A stretch of 64,000 nt of DNA from Bacillota bacterium. Lineage in GTDB: Bacteria; Bacillota; UBA4882; UBA8346. The position numbers and the translations under genes were made by a program. Positions 1 to 7,977 of the stretch are shown here, piece by piece. Position 1 is the first letter of the stretch. The number at the start of each line of letters is the position of its first letter. Under the pieces are notes generated by a model. That model saw only the letters and a program-made list of their open reading frames with translations. It was not told where the DNA came from and did no database searches. Location of the stretch: the NCBI GenBank assembly GCA_023392595.1, contig JAEVYU010000057.1, positions 1-64,000 of the forward strand, written 5' to 3'.

Positions 1-1
1 T

Positions 2-181
2 GAATTCAATGAGCTTGACTGGGCTGTTGCTTTAACAACTCTTTTAGATTTGCTAACGGATATTTCTGCTAATGTTTGCCACAAGATCCGTAAATTTATT
101 GATTGTCAACTTCGTAATTGGTTTATGGGTTTACCCATGTATATCAAGTGTTATTTACCCAATTCGTTCTGCGAAAGTTGA
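2..181 (+). CDS. C-terminal end of an upstream gene, unidentified
   Basis: An open frame runs in from the window edge and ends in TGA at 179-181, giving 59 residues. It is followed by about 100 bp of AT-rich intergenic DNA and then phoU. The visible part looks helical, with several leucines and a Cys-His pair near residue 26, but no motif that I can name. A PhoU-related or phosphate-linked protein would fit the neighbourhood, but that is guesswork. It could also be a chance open frame. Confidence 0.35.
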   Translation, partial: EFNELDWAVALTTLLDLLTDISANVCHKIRKFIDCQLRNWFMGLPMYIKCYLPNSFCES

Positions 182-284
182 GTGATAATTAACAAAATTG
201 TAAAAAATATTTTCAGCGCCAGTAGGATAAAAATAATTTTTGTATAATAAATTTATTAATAAGTTCTTAATAAAGGAGGACAAG

Positions 285-938
285 ATGGCTGAAACACCGA
301 CTGGAGCTGCCGAACGAATTGAGCAAGACTTGTTAAAAATGGGTAATTTAGTTGAAGAAACAATTAAAATGGCCATTCAAGCCCTGCGTGAACAAAATGG
401 AGACCTCGCTCTACAAGTCATTGAACGTGACGATTTGATTGATAATATGCAGATTGTTATTGAAGAAGAACTAGAACGGAAAACCTTGAACAGTATTCCG
501 AAGGGTTTTGAATTGCGGCGTGATTTCGCCACTATCAAGATAGTCAATGATTTGGAACGGATCGGTGACTTTGCAACGAATATAGCTGAACTTGTTTTAG
601 AGCTAAAAAATAAAAAGTATATGAAACCTCTGGTTCATATTCCGCAAATGTCCGTTCTTGTTATGAATATGGTTTCAACGGTATTAAAAGCATTTGTGGA
701 GAAAAACATTGACCTGGCTGAAGCAGTCTGCAAAAAAGATGATGAAGCCGATGACATGTACGAAGAGATTTGCGATGAATTAATTCGGATCATCGCAAAT
801 GAGCCCGACCACGATAAGGCGTATCAAGCGGCTCGATTCCTACTTATTGCGGAGTGGTTGGAACGGGCCGCCGATCATACTACAAATATAGGGGAGGAAA
901 CAATTTATATTCTAACCGGTAAACGGGTTAAATACTGA
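285..938 (+). CDS. phoU: PhoU phosphate-signalling protein
   Basis: Cytoplasmic PhoU protein of 217 residues, the usual length, built from two three-helix PhoU repeats. Each repeat carries the family's acidic metal-binding signature (around E-RDD-IDNMQ in the first half and KKDDEADDMYEE in the second), and the ERIGD and LERAADH segments are typical. PhoU links phosphate transport by Pst to PhoR/PhoB-type signalling. The ATG at 285 is chosen because AAAGGAGG at 272-279 lies just upstream; in-frame TTG codons further upstream have no SD. No pst genes are in view, although they could lie to the left. The gene ends before a terminator at about 995. Confidence 0.93.
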   Translation: MAETPTGAAERIEQDLLKMGNLVEETIKMAIQALREQNGDLALQVIERDDLIDNMQIVIEEELERKTLNSIPKGFELRRDFATIKIVNDLERIGDFATNIAELVLELKNKKYMKPLVHIPQMSVLVMNMVSTVLKAFVEKNIDLAEAVCKKDDEADDMYEEICDELIRIIANEPDHDKAYQAARFLLIAEWLERAADHTTNIGEETIYILTGKRVKY

Positions 939-994
939 GGAGTATCAATTCATTTTCGAAAAACGTTCTCACGTAGTTTTCATATATATTCCGG

Positions 995-1029
995 AAAGCC
1001 TGATCAAAATATTTTGGTCCGGCTTTTTT
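995..1029 (+). terminator. Rho-independent terminator after phoU
   Basis: AAGCC at 996-1000 pairs with GGCTT at 1021-1025, with further pairing inside (CAAAA with TTTTG), followed by six T residues. Confidence 0.75.
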
Positions 1030-1128
1030 GTTATGTAAGGATAAAGAAAACCAAGACCCTGCCGAAGCTGAAACATATTCTTTTAAGATCTTACATATTT
1101 ATGGATCGATGTGGAGGGCTTCATAAAG

Positions 1129-1866
1129 ATGAAAATTCAAATCATAATGAGGGGTTTATTAATTTTTGGTGGATTTTTCTTAATTCAATCTTCAATGAAA
1201 GCGGCAGAGAATCCCTTTCAGATTATAACGTGTTCGGACGGCGATCAATTTATTATCGAAAAGAGCAGTGAAGTGAATGCTGTTCATCCTCAACCCTCCT
1301 ATGATGGCATGATCAAAGTGGATGTGAAAAGACACCGTTTAATGTATTTTCAAAATGGTAAACTCTTGCATAGCTATCCGGTGGCTATAGGTGATGAAGA
1401 AACTCCATCCCCGATTGGCGAATGGAAAATAATTCATAAAGGAGGAAACTGGGGTGGCGGTTTTGGAGAACGTTGGATGGGTATTGATGTTCCATGGGGC
1501 ATTTACGGGATCCATGGAACCAATAAACCTTGGACCATTGGGACTCCATCCAGTCATGGATGCATTCGAATGTTAAACTATCATGTAATAGAACTATATA
1601 ACCTTGTGAAAATAGGAACTCCCGTTCATATGATTGGAACTTTACCCCCGGTTGTACCGAGGAAAGAGGTAAAACGCAATAATACAGGGCGAGATATCGT
1701 GGCTTTTCAATTCGCAATCCGAAAAGCCGGTTTTAATCCTGGCAGAATTGATGGACGTTTTGGTATCGAAATGGAAAAGGCCATTTACCGGTTACAGTTC
1801 CTATATGGTTTACCTCCTACAGGCCGGGTATCTCTGGATGAGCAGATTATATTGGGATTTCACTGA
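1129..1866 (+). CDS. Secreted L,D-transpeptidase (YkuD) with C-terminal peptidoglycan-binding domain
   Basis: Exported enzyme of 245 residues that probably makes 3-3 cross-links in peptidoglycan or anchors proteins to it. After an N-terminal signal sequence comes a YkuD catalytic domain (roughly residues 55-165) with the family motif: a histidine in GIHGTN, then SSHGCIR containing the catalytic cysteine. The last 60 residues look like a PG_binding_1 repeat (FNPGRIDGRFG). The start at 1129 is preferred to the GTG at 1111 because GGAGGG at 1113-1118 then serves as SD and the protein begins with a clean signal peptide. It stands between phoU and a solute-binding protein gene in the same orientation. 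Confidence 0.9.
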   Translation: MKIQIIMRGLLIFGGFFLIQSSMKAAENPFQIITCSDGDQFIIEKSSEVNAVHPQPSYDGMIKVDVKRHRLMYFQNGKLLHSYPVAIGDEETPSPIGEWKIIHKGGNWGGGFGERWMGIDVPWGIYGIHGTNKPWTIGTPSSHGCIRMLNYHVIELYNLVKIGTPVHMIGTLPPVVPRKEVKRNNTGRDIVAFQFAIRKAGFNPGRIDGRFGIEMEKAIYRLQFLYGLPPTGRVSLDEQIILGFH

Positions 1867-1895
1867 AGATTCCATCTCAATGGAGTGATTTTTCA

Positions 1896-3176
1896 ATGAG
1901 AATGATAAAGGGAAAAAGCTGGTTTTATTTGTTAATGCTTGTTCTTTTCGGCATCGGCTTCTTATTGCCTTGGCTTAGAACCGGACCCGGTGTGAAATTA
2001 GGTGAAAATTTTATTCCGTGTAATCCAAAAGCGAAAATTGACCCAGGTAAGGTTTACCATTTACGATTGTGGGATTATAATTGGCCTATTCAAGGCGAAT
2101 TTACATACCGATATTATTTAGGTCAAGCAATTAAAAAGTTCCAAAAAATGTATCCCAATATAAAAATAGATTTTAAGTTGTTGGAACTGGATGGAGCCAG
2201 AGAACTAATCCAAGCGCTTAGTAAAAACGAGGCGCCGGATGTTTACTGTTCGGCCTATACAATTCCGCTCTTTAATGTTCGGAAGCAGATACCGGTTGGC
2301 CCTTATTTGAATAAAGAAGACCTTGATTTATACTTCGCCGGTACCCGAAAAATATTGAAATATCACCAAATTTTATGTTATTTTCCACGTTGGATTGCAC
2401 CGGAGTTTTGGATCGGTAACCGGTCATTGATTGAAACATCCGGGCTATCGGTATCAAAAATTCAAAATGAGGGATGGACATGGGATGATTTGAGTTTCAT
2501 CGGTTCAAATCTCCGATATAATCAATATCTTCTTTCAGGGAAATTAGGCCCCAATGGTCTGTTTTCGCAATTGATGGCCAATGCGGGTCAAGGTTCAAAA
2601 AAAGGTGATTTTAATGCAACACTGGATATAATAGAAATTCTTAAAAACAAGAAAGCTATACCCAAAAATTTCGAATCGAATATGTTAGAAAGATTTTTAA
2701 ACCAAAAAATAATATTATTGGCCGGATTAAGAACTCCAACGTACAATTTTCTTTTAAATAGAATTCAACGTGAAAAATTGAATTGGCAGCCTGTTTTATT
2801 ACCCATTCCCTCGAAAGTAAAAGGAGGGACGGCAATTATAGAAAACGGCGTAATTTCCATTTACAGAAACCGCTATACCAAAGGTTATGACCACTTAGCT
2901 GCGGCAGTTAAATTTGGACAATATTTAAGTTGTTATCCCGAGATAGCCCCTTGGCAATATCTCGGGTTCTGTCCGACTTCAAAAGAAGCTTTTCGAATAT
3001 GGAGAAAACAAATATCCCCCAACGAACAATTGTATGATAAGTTGTTCAGCCAATCAAATTTTGATGATTATAAGCCTGATCGATCCGATGCCGGGGAAAT
3101 GCTCTCCATGGTTCAAGATTTTATAGCAGGTAAAATTACAAGACAAGACATTCAATCCATGAGTTCCAATCAATAA
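1896..3176 (+). CDS. Extracellular solute-binding protein (ABC-type, family 1-like), orphan
   Basis: A 426-residue protein with an N-terminal hydrophobic segment (about residues 8-26) and the general layout of carbohydrate-type ABC binding proteins: a KFQKMYPNIKIDFK segment, then DVYCSAY, and a WTWDDL segment in the middle. There is no clear lipobox, so it may be held by its N-terminal anchor. No permease or ATPase genes lie beside it, so its transport partner is elsewhere or it works as a sensor. The ATG at 1896 follows GGAG at 1882-1885. The exact substrate cannot be read from the sequence. Confidence 0.75.
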   Translation: MRMIKGKSWFYLLMLVLFGIGFLLPWLRTGPGVKLGENFIPCNPKAKIDPGKVYHLRLWDYNWPIQGEFTYRYYLGQAIKKFQKMYPNIKIDFKLLELDGARELIQALSKNEAPDVYCSAYTIPLFNVRKQIPVGPYLNKEDLDLYFAGTRKILKYHQILCYFPRWIAPEFWIGNRSLIETSGLSVSKIQNEGWTWDDLSFIGSNLRYNQYLLSGKLGPNGLFSQLMANAGQGSKKGDFNATLDIIEILKNKKAIPKNFESNMLERFLNQKIILLAGLRTPTYNFLLNRIQREKLNWQPVLLPIPSKVKGGTAIIENGVISIYRNRYTKGYDHLAAAVKFGQYLSCYPEIAPWQYLGFCPTSKEAFRIWRKQISPNEQLYDKLFSQSNFDDYKPDRSDAGEMLSMVQDFIAGKITRQDIQSMSSNQ

Positions 3177-3215
3177 TTCAAAAATATTAAAGCCCATATA
3201 TCAATAGGTAAAATT

Positions 3216-3247
3216 TTAAGCCTCTCGAATCAAGAGAGGCTTTTTAT
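3216..3247 (+). terminator. Rho-independent terminator
   Basis: AAGCCTCTC at 3218-3226 pairs with GAGAGGCTT at 3234-3242, followed by a T tail. It closes the solute-binding protein gene. Confidence 0.85.
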
Positions 3248-3307
3248 TATACTAGTATAATATTAAATTAAATAATATTTGACAAATAAAATATTAGTTA
3301 GTAATAT
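3247..3307 (+). promoter_or_regulatory. Sigma-A promoter of the PadR gene with nested palindromes (probable operator)
   Basis: TTGACA at 3279-3284 and TAATAT at 3302-3307 are 17 bp apart. Three symmetric sequences surround them: a perfect 14-bp palindrome at 3247-3260, AATATTA/TAATATT arms at 3259-3265 and 3273-3279, and ATATTA/TAATAT arms at 3291-3296 and 3302-3307. The last of these covers the -10 box. The repeated half-site ATATTA suggests autoregulation by the PadR protein encoded just downstream. Confidence 0.65.
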
Positions 3308-3338
3308 AGTATAAAGATTAATATTCAAGGAGTTAGTT

Positions 3339-3884
3339 ATGAATAATTCGGAACTATTTTTATTGGGTTTAATTAATCAAAGCCCCAAATATGGTTATGA
3401 GATCGCCCAATTTCTTGAAGAAAGTAATGCGGGATTATGGATCAATATCAGCATGCCTTATGTTTACAGGTTGTTAAAGAATTTTGAGGGACAAGGATGG
3501 GTTCTAGCCAAGCAAGTGGTATCTCATAACCGTCCGCAGAAGAATGTCTATGAAATTACTTCTGAGGGAAGAACGGCATTACTTGCTGCGATTACCGAAA
3601 ACGATTTTACAACAGACCGAATTTATTTCGGAATGGATTTAGCATTAGCTGCTCATACACTGATTGCTCAAAAAATTGATTTGTTAAGTCTTTTTTCTGA
3701 AAAAATTAATAAAATCGAGGAAGAATTGGGGCAATTTGATTTGGAAAAAATTCAAATAGCTGAAAAAACAGACGAAGTTTTAGCGGCTATACTTATTGTC
3801 GAGCATAGAATCGGTTTTTTACAATCAGAGTTGCTATGGCTTAAAAAAGTAAAAAAAGTTTTGCAAGAGCGCAGTGTATTATAA
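3339..3884 (+). CDS. PadR-family transcriptional regulator
   Basis: A 181-residue regulator with an N-terminal winged helix typical of PadR (LFLLGLINQSPKYGYEIAQ, then YVYRLLKNFEGQGWV and the wing around YEITSEG), followed by a long helical C-terminal region (about 95-181) like the Vir_C domain used for dimerisation. The start at 3339 has AAGGAG at 3327-3332. No transporter or detoxification gene is adjacent in an obvious operon, so the target is unknown. The palindromes over its own promoter make autoregulation likely. Confidence 0.88.
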   Translation: MNNSELFLLGLINQSPKYGYEIAQFLEESNAGLWINISMPYVYRLLKNFEGQGWVLAKQVVSHNRPQKNVYEITSEGRTALLAAITENDFTTDRIYFGMDLALAAHTLIAQKIDLLSLFSEKINKIEEELGQFDLEKIQIAEKTDEVLAAILIVEHRIGFLQSELLWLKKVKKVLQERSVL

Positions 3885-4006
3885 TAAGGATTTTAACGGT
3901 TCAATTCATCACAACGATATGGCAGGAAAAGAAATGGAATTGTCGAATAAATAAACAGGTATATTTAACATACGTTCTTTTGCAGTAAATTAATGGAGGT
4001 ATCATC

Positions 4007-4939
4007 ATGGACGGCGAACGGGTTTTAATCGTAGAGCCTGATTCCAGACTCGTTGAATTAGCTGTAATCAAGTTATCAAACTCAGGGTGGCTTGTTGCAG
4101 TTGCCAATGATGGGGAAGAGGCATACGAAAAGGCGACCAATAATCCTCCCGACGTCTTGGTTATTAACCCAAACCTGGGGAAAAAAGATGGATACGAGTT
4201 GTGTTTGGATTTTAAGAAGAATGATCGGTTAAAGAGTGTTCCGGTAATTTTTCTGGCGGATCAGAGTTTTAATGAGGAACGATTTGGGTCTTTAAAATTA
4301 GGAATGTGTGAAACTTTAACCAAGCCATTTAGTCCAAAAACTTTGTTAAATAAGGTTAATTCCTTGGCTTTAAAATCCCGGCTTGTGAAAAAGATGAATC
4401 CATTAACGGAACTACCGGGGAAACAGTATTTGGAAGAAGAACTCAATCAACTCATTCAAAATGGTGTTTCATTTGATTTAGTTTTTGCTGATTTAAAAGG
4501 TTTCGTATCCTTTAATAAGGCTTATGGATTTGAAGAAGGAAATAAAGTGATTCAGTATATGGTGACTTTATTTCAGGACGAACTTTCTAAAATGGATGGG
4601 CATGAGGGGAAAGTGTACCATTTCGGCGGTGATGATTTTTGCGTTTTGCTAAAGCCGGGATATGCCAGTGATTTGAGCAAAAAAATAATTGGCAGATTTG
4701 ATTCTGAAATTTCACAATTTTACCAAGAAAGTGATCGCAGCCGGGGAGGATTAATTTTAACCAATCGCCGCGGTTTGATTGAACAATGGCCAATTATGAC
4801 ATTGGCGATGGTATTGATTAGCAACGGTAATCGAAAAATCAGCAACTGGTTAGAAGCGGAAATGATAGCGGCGGAGATGCTTAAATATACCAAGTCGATG
4901 CCGGGAAGTCATTTTACAAAGGATCGCCGCAGTTCATAA
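4007..4939 (+). CDS. Receiver-GGDEF protein with degenerate signature residues
   Basis: A 310-residue protein with an N-terminal receiver-like domain (about 1-120) and a C-terminal GGDEF-like domain (about 130-290). The normal phosphoacceptor aspartate is asparagine (N54 in LVINPN), although the lysine in LTKPF (K106) is kept. The GGDEF loop reads GGDDF at 207-211. It may therefore be a phosphorylation-independent receiver, and the cyclase activity could be weak or lost. GGAGG at 3995-3999 supports the ATG. It lies directly before rsmA without an obvious functional link. Family assignment is firm; loss of activity is inference. Confidence 0.82.
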   Translation: MDGERVLIVEPDSRLVELAVIKLSNSGWLVAVANDGEEAYEKATNNPPDVLVINPNLGKKDGYELCLDFKKNDRLKSVPVIFLADQSFNEERFGSLKLGMCETLTKPFSPKTLLNKVNSLALKSRLVKKMNPLTELPGKQYLEEELNQLIQNGVSFDLVFADLKGFVSFNKAYGFEEGNKVIQYMVTLFQDELSKMDGHEGKVYHFGGDDFCVLLKPGYASDLSKKIIGRFDSEISQFYQESDRSRGGLILTNRRGLIEQWPIMTLAMVLISNGNRKISNWLEAEMIAAEMLKYTKSMPGSHFTKDRRSS

Positions 4940-4979
4940 GTTTTAAAATGGCGGATAAAATATTCGTGGATGTGAATGA

Positions 4980-5852
4980 ATGCCTGGAAAAACCACTTCG
5001 ATTTCAGTTATTAAGGAACAGTTAATAGCCAGGAATTTTGCTCCCCGGAAAAGCTTGGGGCAAAATTTTCTGACGGATGATAATATTTTATCTAAAATTA
5101 TAACTGCCGGAGATCTCGGGGAAAATGATTTAGTATTGGAAGTCGGGCCCGGTCTTGGAGCCTTGACAGAGAAGCTTGTTGAGCGTTCTAAGCAGGTGGT
5201 AGCGATAGAATATGATCGCGGGCTGTTTACAATCCTTCAAGAGAAGTTTGCGGATTCCAAGAACTTAATCTTGTTTAATCAAGACATTTTGGCAACGGAT
5301 TTGGCGGAAATCTTAAAAGATTATCCGAGGGAGGTATATTGCTATAAGGTTATGGCAAATTTACCTTATTACATAACGACTCCTGTGATTTTTCAATTGA
5401 TTGAATCGTGGTTGCCATGGAAAACGATGGTTTTCCTAGTGCAAAAGGAAGTAGCGGAACGGATGGTTGCAGGACCCGGAACTAAAGAATATGGTGCCTT
5501 GACAGTAATGTTGAATTTTTATGGAAGTGTAAAGAAAATAGGAAATGTGCCGAAAACCGTTTTTTACCCCAACCCACAGGTGGACTCGGCAATCATTCAA
5601 ATTAAATCCTACGGCAGACAGGATTATTCTTTGGTTTATCCTTATTTACATCGAGTAGTACAGGCCGCTTTCGGCCAAAGGCGGAAAACGATTTCAAATG
5701 CTTTGACATCCCTTGGAAATTCATTCGAGGATAAGGAGTTAACAGCGGAATTGCTTAGAAAGAGCCAAATTGATCCGATGCGGCGGGGCGAAACCTTGTC
5801 AGTTGAGGAATTCCTTCGCATTTCGGAAGAACTACAAATAAGAAGCTCTTAA
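4980..5852 (+). CDS. rsmA: 16S rRNA (adenine1518-N6/adenine1519-N6)-dimethyltransferase
   Basis: KsgA/RsmA methylates the two adjacent adenines in helix 45 of 16S rRNA during small-subunit assembly. The 290-residue length is normal. Visible motifs: SLGQNFL near the N-terminus, the SAM-binding EVGPGLGALTE, the adenine-binding NLPYYI (NLPY), and GQRRKTI near the C-terminus. The SD before 4980 is weak. The YkuK-like gene follows after 11 bp, suggesting cotranscription, and veg lies further downstream, as in many Bacillota. Confidence 0.96.
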   Translation: MPGKTTSISVIKEQLIARNFAPRKSLGQNFLTDDNILSKIITAGDLGENDLVLEVGPGLGALTEKLVERSKQVVAIEYDRGLFTILQEKFADSKNLILFNQDILATDLAEILKDYPREVYCYKVMANLPYYITTPVIFQLIESWLPWKTMVFLVQKEVAERMVAGPGTKEYGALTVMLNFYGSVKKIGNVPKTVFYPNPQVDSAIIQIKSYGRQDYSLVYPYLHRVVQAAFGQRRKTISNALTSLGNSFEDKELTAELLRKSQIDPMRRGETLSVEEFLRISEELQIRSS

Positions 5853-5863
5853 AAGGTGTATCC

Positions 5864-6334
5864 ATGATATTTAACAGCCCGACTAAAGGGCGGATGGCAT
5901 TTGATCAGGTCTTTAAGGATATAGTTGAGTATATCCGCGAAGATTCAAAAATTAAATACAAATTAATAGTGGGCACAGATTCTCAGTTGCGGGAAGATGT
6001 ATGCTATGTGACTGCCATTCTTATTTTACGTGAAGGTAAAGGTGGCCGTTTTTATTATTCAAAAGAACGTGAAAAAACCAAACTAAGTTTAAAGCAGCGG
6101 ATTTTTTATGAGACTTCAAAAAGTTTAATTGTGGCTGCCAAATTAGCTGAGAAACTGACGATAAATGGTCTAGCTGAGTTGGATATTGAAATTCATTTGG
6201 ATGTTGGGGAGCAGGGACAGACAAAAGAAATTATAAAAGAAGTTGTAGGTATGGTGGTGGGGAGTGGCTTTGATGCCCGCATTAAACCTGATTCTTATGG
6301 TGCTTCAAAAGTTGCCGATAAATATACGAAATAG
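5864..6334 (+). CDS. YkuK-like RNase H-fold protein (DUF458)
   Basis: A 156-residue cytoplasmic protein of the YkuK/DUF458 family, predicted to have an RNase H-like fold. Recognisable parts are FNSPTKG near the start, IVGTDSQ (an acidic residue in the first strand) and the C-terminal IKPDSYGASKVADKYTK. It is usually a conserved housekeeping or sporulation-associated gene without a settled activity. It begins 11 bp after rsmA, and no terminator lies between them. Confidence 0.85.
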   Translation: MIFNSPTKGRMAFDQVFKDIVEYIREDSKIKYKLIVGTDSQLREDVCYVTAILILREGKGGRFYYSKEREKTKLSLKQRIFYETSKSLIVAAKLAEKLTINGLAELDIEIHLDVGEQGQTKEIIKEVVGMVVGSGFDARIKPDSYGASKVADKYTK

Positions 6335-6398
6335 GTTTGGGGGGCCTCTTAAAAAACCACTCTATTCCATTATTTTTAATTTTTCTACTATAAAATCA

Positions 6399-6464
6399 TT
6401 GACAAATTAGAGGTTTTTCCAGTATAATATTAAATTTGACAATTTCGGACAGGCATGGTATAAT
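6399..6464 (+). promoter_or_regulatory. Tandem consensus sigma-A promoters of veg
   Basis: P1: TTGACA at 6399-6404 and TATAAT at 6423-6428, spacer 18. P2: TTGACA at 6436-6441 and TATAAT at 6459-6464, spacer 17, with an extended -10 (TGG just before it). All four hexamers are perfect consensus. The veg promoter of Bacillus subtilis is also known as exceptionally strong. Confidence 0.88.
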
Positions 6465-6495
6465 ACATCCGATATTGTGAAGGAAGGTGAACTCT

Positions 6496-6771
6496 TTGAA
6501 GGAGGCTGGGATTTTAGATCGTATTCGAGAAGATTTAAATGTATTCGTAGGGAAACCTATTCGAATAAGAGCTAACCGAGGCAGAAAAAGAGTATTTGAA
6601 GTTGAAGGGATTTTGGAACAAACTTATCCCAAAGTTTTTGTGGTAAGTTTTAAAGAGCGGCAGGTTGAAAGAAGGATTTCGTATAGTTATGCTGACTTAT
6701 TGACTCAAGCCGTAGAGTTATCAGTCGGAAACAACAGAATTGGTACACTCGGAGAAATTGCAACCGGTTAA
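6496..6771 (+). CDS. veg: Veg protein
   Basis: A small protein of 91 residues matching the Veg family: GKPIRIRANRGRK, then GILEQTYPKVFVV and the signature RISYSYADLLTQAVEL. In Bacillus, Veg affects biofilm formation and germination. The TTG at 6496 is chosen because the SD (AAGGAAGG, 6480-6487) would overlap the GTG at 6487 but is well spaced for the TTG. It is monocistronic between two strong promoters and a terminator. Confidence 0.93.
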   Translation: MKEAGILDRIREDLNVFVGKPIRIRANRGRKRVFEVEGILEQTYPKVFVVSFKERQVERRISYSYADLLTQAVELSVGNNRIGTLGEIATG

Positions 6772-6778
6772 GTTTTTA

Positions 6779-6813
6779 AGCCCGTCATTGAGACCATCGT
6801 TGACGGGTTTTTT
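6779..6813 (+). terminator. Rho-independent terminator of veg
   Basis: CCCGTCA at 6781-6787 pairs with TGACGGG at 6801-6807, followed by TTTTTTGTTTT. Confidence 0.88.
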
Positions 6814-6816
6814 GTT

Positions 6817-7839
6817 TTAGGTGAAATATTCGATGGGGGACGCAGGAAAGAAACGTTCCAGTAAAGTAATAATATTTTGTTTGAGTCGAAGATAAGCTTC
6901 CTCCGGATAAATATATTTGACCAGGCCGAAACGTCCGAACTTCCTGCGCCTTAATGATTCATTCAAATCCAAAGAAGTGTTTGGGAAACGCTCCAAAATT
7001 ATTTTTTTAGCGCTGTTTGTAAAACGGTGAGTGATTAATTCGAAAGTTAAATCCGTCGGTATATCTTTGAGAGAATGAGCAAGCTCGCGGAAAAGATCGG
7101 CGTATCCCTCTTCATAACCGGGGTAAATGAATAAAGGGGCAATAATAAATCCCAGGGGATAACCGGCTTCGGCGATTTTATTGGCAGCCGTAATCCGTTC
7201 CCGAAGGGAAGCGGTATGATGTTCAAATTTTTGAATCATTTCAGCGCTGTTGAGGCTAAAACGAAAACGGGTATGTCCTCCGTGATTAAGTTGTAATAAA
7301 GAGTCTACGTTGGTGAATTTAGTGACTGTACGCAATCTGGCATATTTTAAATTTCCGAAAAGTTCGATGGATTTCGCTAAGGAGCCGGTCAGATGTTCAA
7401 CCGCTAAAGGATCGGAAGTGCTTGCCGCTTCAAAGACGGTTATATTCGGGGCGTTTTGTTCGGAGATTTCTTTAATTTTGGAAAAGATTTCTTTGATATT
7501 AACGTACACTTTAATGTATGGTTTTTTACCCATATGGGTCTGTAAATAACAATATTGACACTTGCCGGGACATCCGCTGACCATTGAAAATTCATAGTCT
7601 GCTGAAGGCTTACAGGAATCAAAACGGATATCTTTTTTAACCCCCACGACTAATGTTTGTTTTCCTTCCGTAAAACTCTGGTGGGGATTGCTTCCGGGTA
7701 TCCCGGTTATACGGTTATTGGAAGCGAGCATGTGGATTTCAGCGCCTGTTCCGGCTAGACGATTTAAAATGTCATTTCCCATTGGATAGTTTAATGCGGC
7801 TGCTTCAAAGTAAACCCGTTTGGGCTGGAATAATTTCAT
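6817..7839 (-). CDS. splB: Spore photoproduct lyase-family radical SAM protein, with the catalytic Cys position occupied by Ser
   Basis: A 340-residue radical SAM protein of the spore photoproduct lyase family, which repairs the thymine dimer formed in spore DNA by UV. The cluster motif is C90-x3-C94-x2-C97 with the two conserved tyrosines Y96 and Y98. The segment that normally reads EAAC-TSD reads EAAS-TSD: S140 (codon AGC, 7420-7422) stands where well-studied enzymes carry the H-donor cysteine (C141 in Bacillus subtilis, C140 in Geobacillus). Either the enzyme works differently or this is a diverged paralogue. It is convergent with veg and divergent from the aminotransferase gene. Confidence 0.85.
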   Translation of the reverse strand: MKLFQPKRVYFEAAALNYPMGNDILNRLAGTGAEIHMLASNNRITGIPGSNPHQSFTEGKQTLVVGVKKDIRFDSCKPSADYEFSMVSGCPGKCQYCYLQTHMGKKPYIKVYVNIKEIFSKIKEISEQNAPNITVFEAASTSDPLAVEHLTGSLAKSIELFGNLKYARLRTVTKFTNVDSLLQLNHGGHTRFRFSLNSAEMIQKFEHHTASLRERITAANKIAEAGYPLGFIIAPLFIYPGYEEGYADLFRELAHSLKDIPTDLTFELITHRFTNSAKKIILERFPNTSLDLNESLRRRKFGRFGLVKYIYPEEAYLRLKQNIITLLERFFPASPIEYFT

Positions 7840-7977
7840 GTTTTTTCGCCTTTAAAAATGATTTTATACGGTTATTCATGCTATGATGTTATTGTTTGAA
7901 AAATCTCCAGAAAATATCATTGATTTTTCCGTAAAATTTTTTCAGAATGTAAAATGCTGGGGAGAGGAAAATGAAAC

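Noticed and set aside
1014..1271. Open frame before and overlapping the L,D-transpeptidase start
   Set aside because: Begins inside the phoU terminator and overlaps the signal peptide of a clear gene in another frame.
7840..7900. Forespore (sigma-F/G) promoter for splB
   Set aside because: GTATA and GGCGAAAAAA resemble the boxes, but the -10-like part ends only a few bases from the ATG and is better explained as the SD region.
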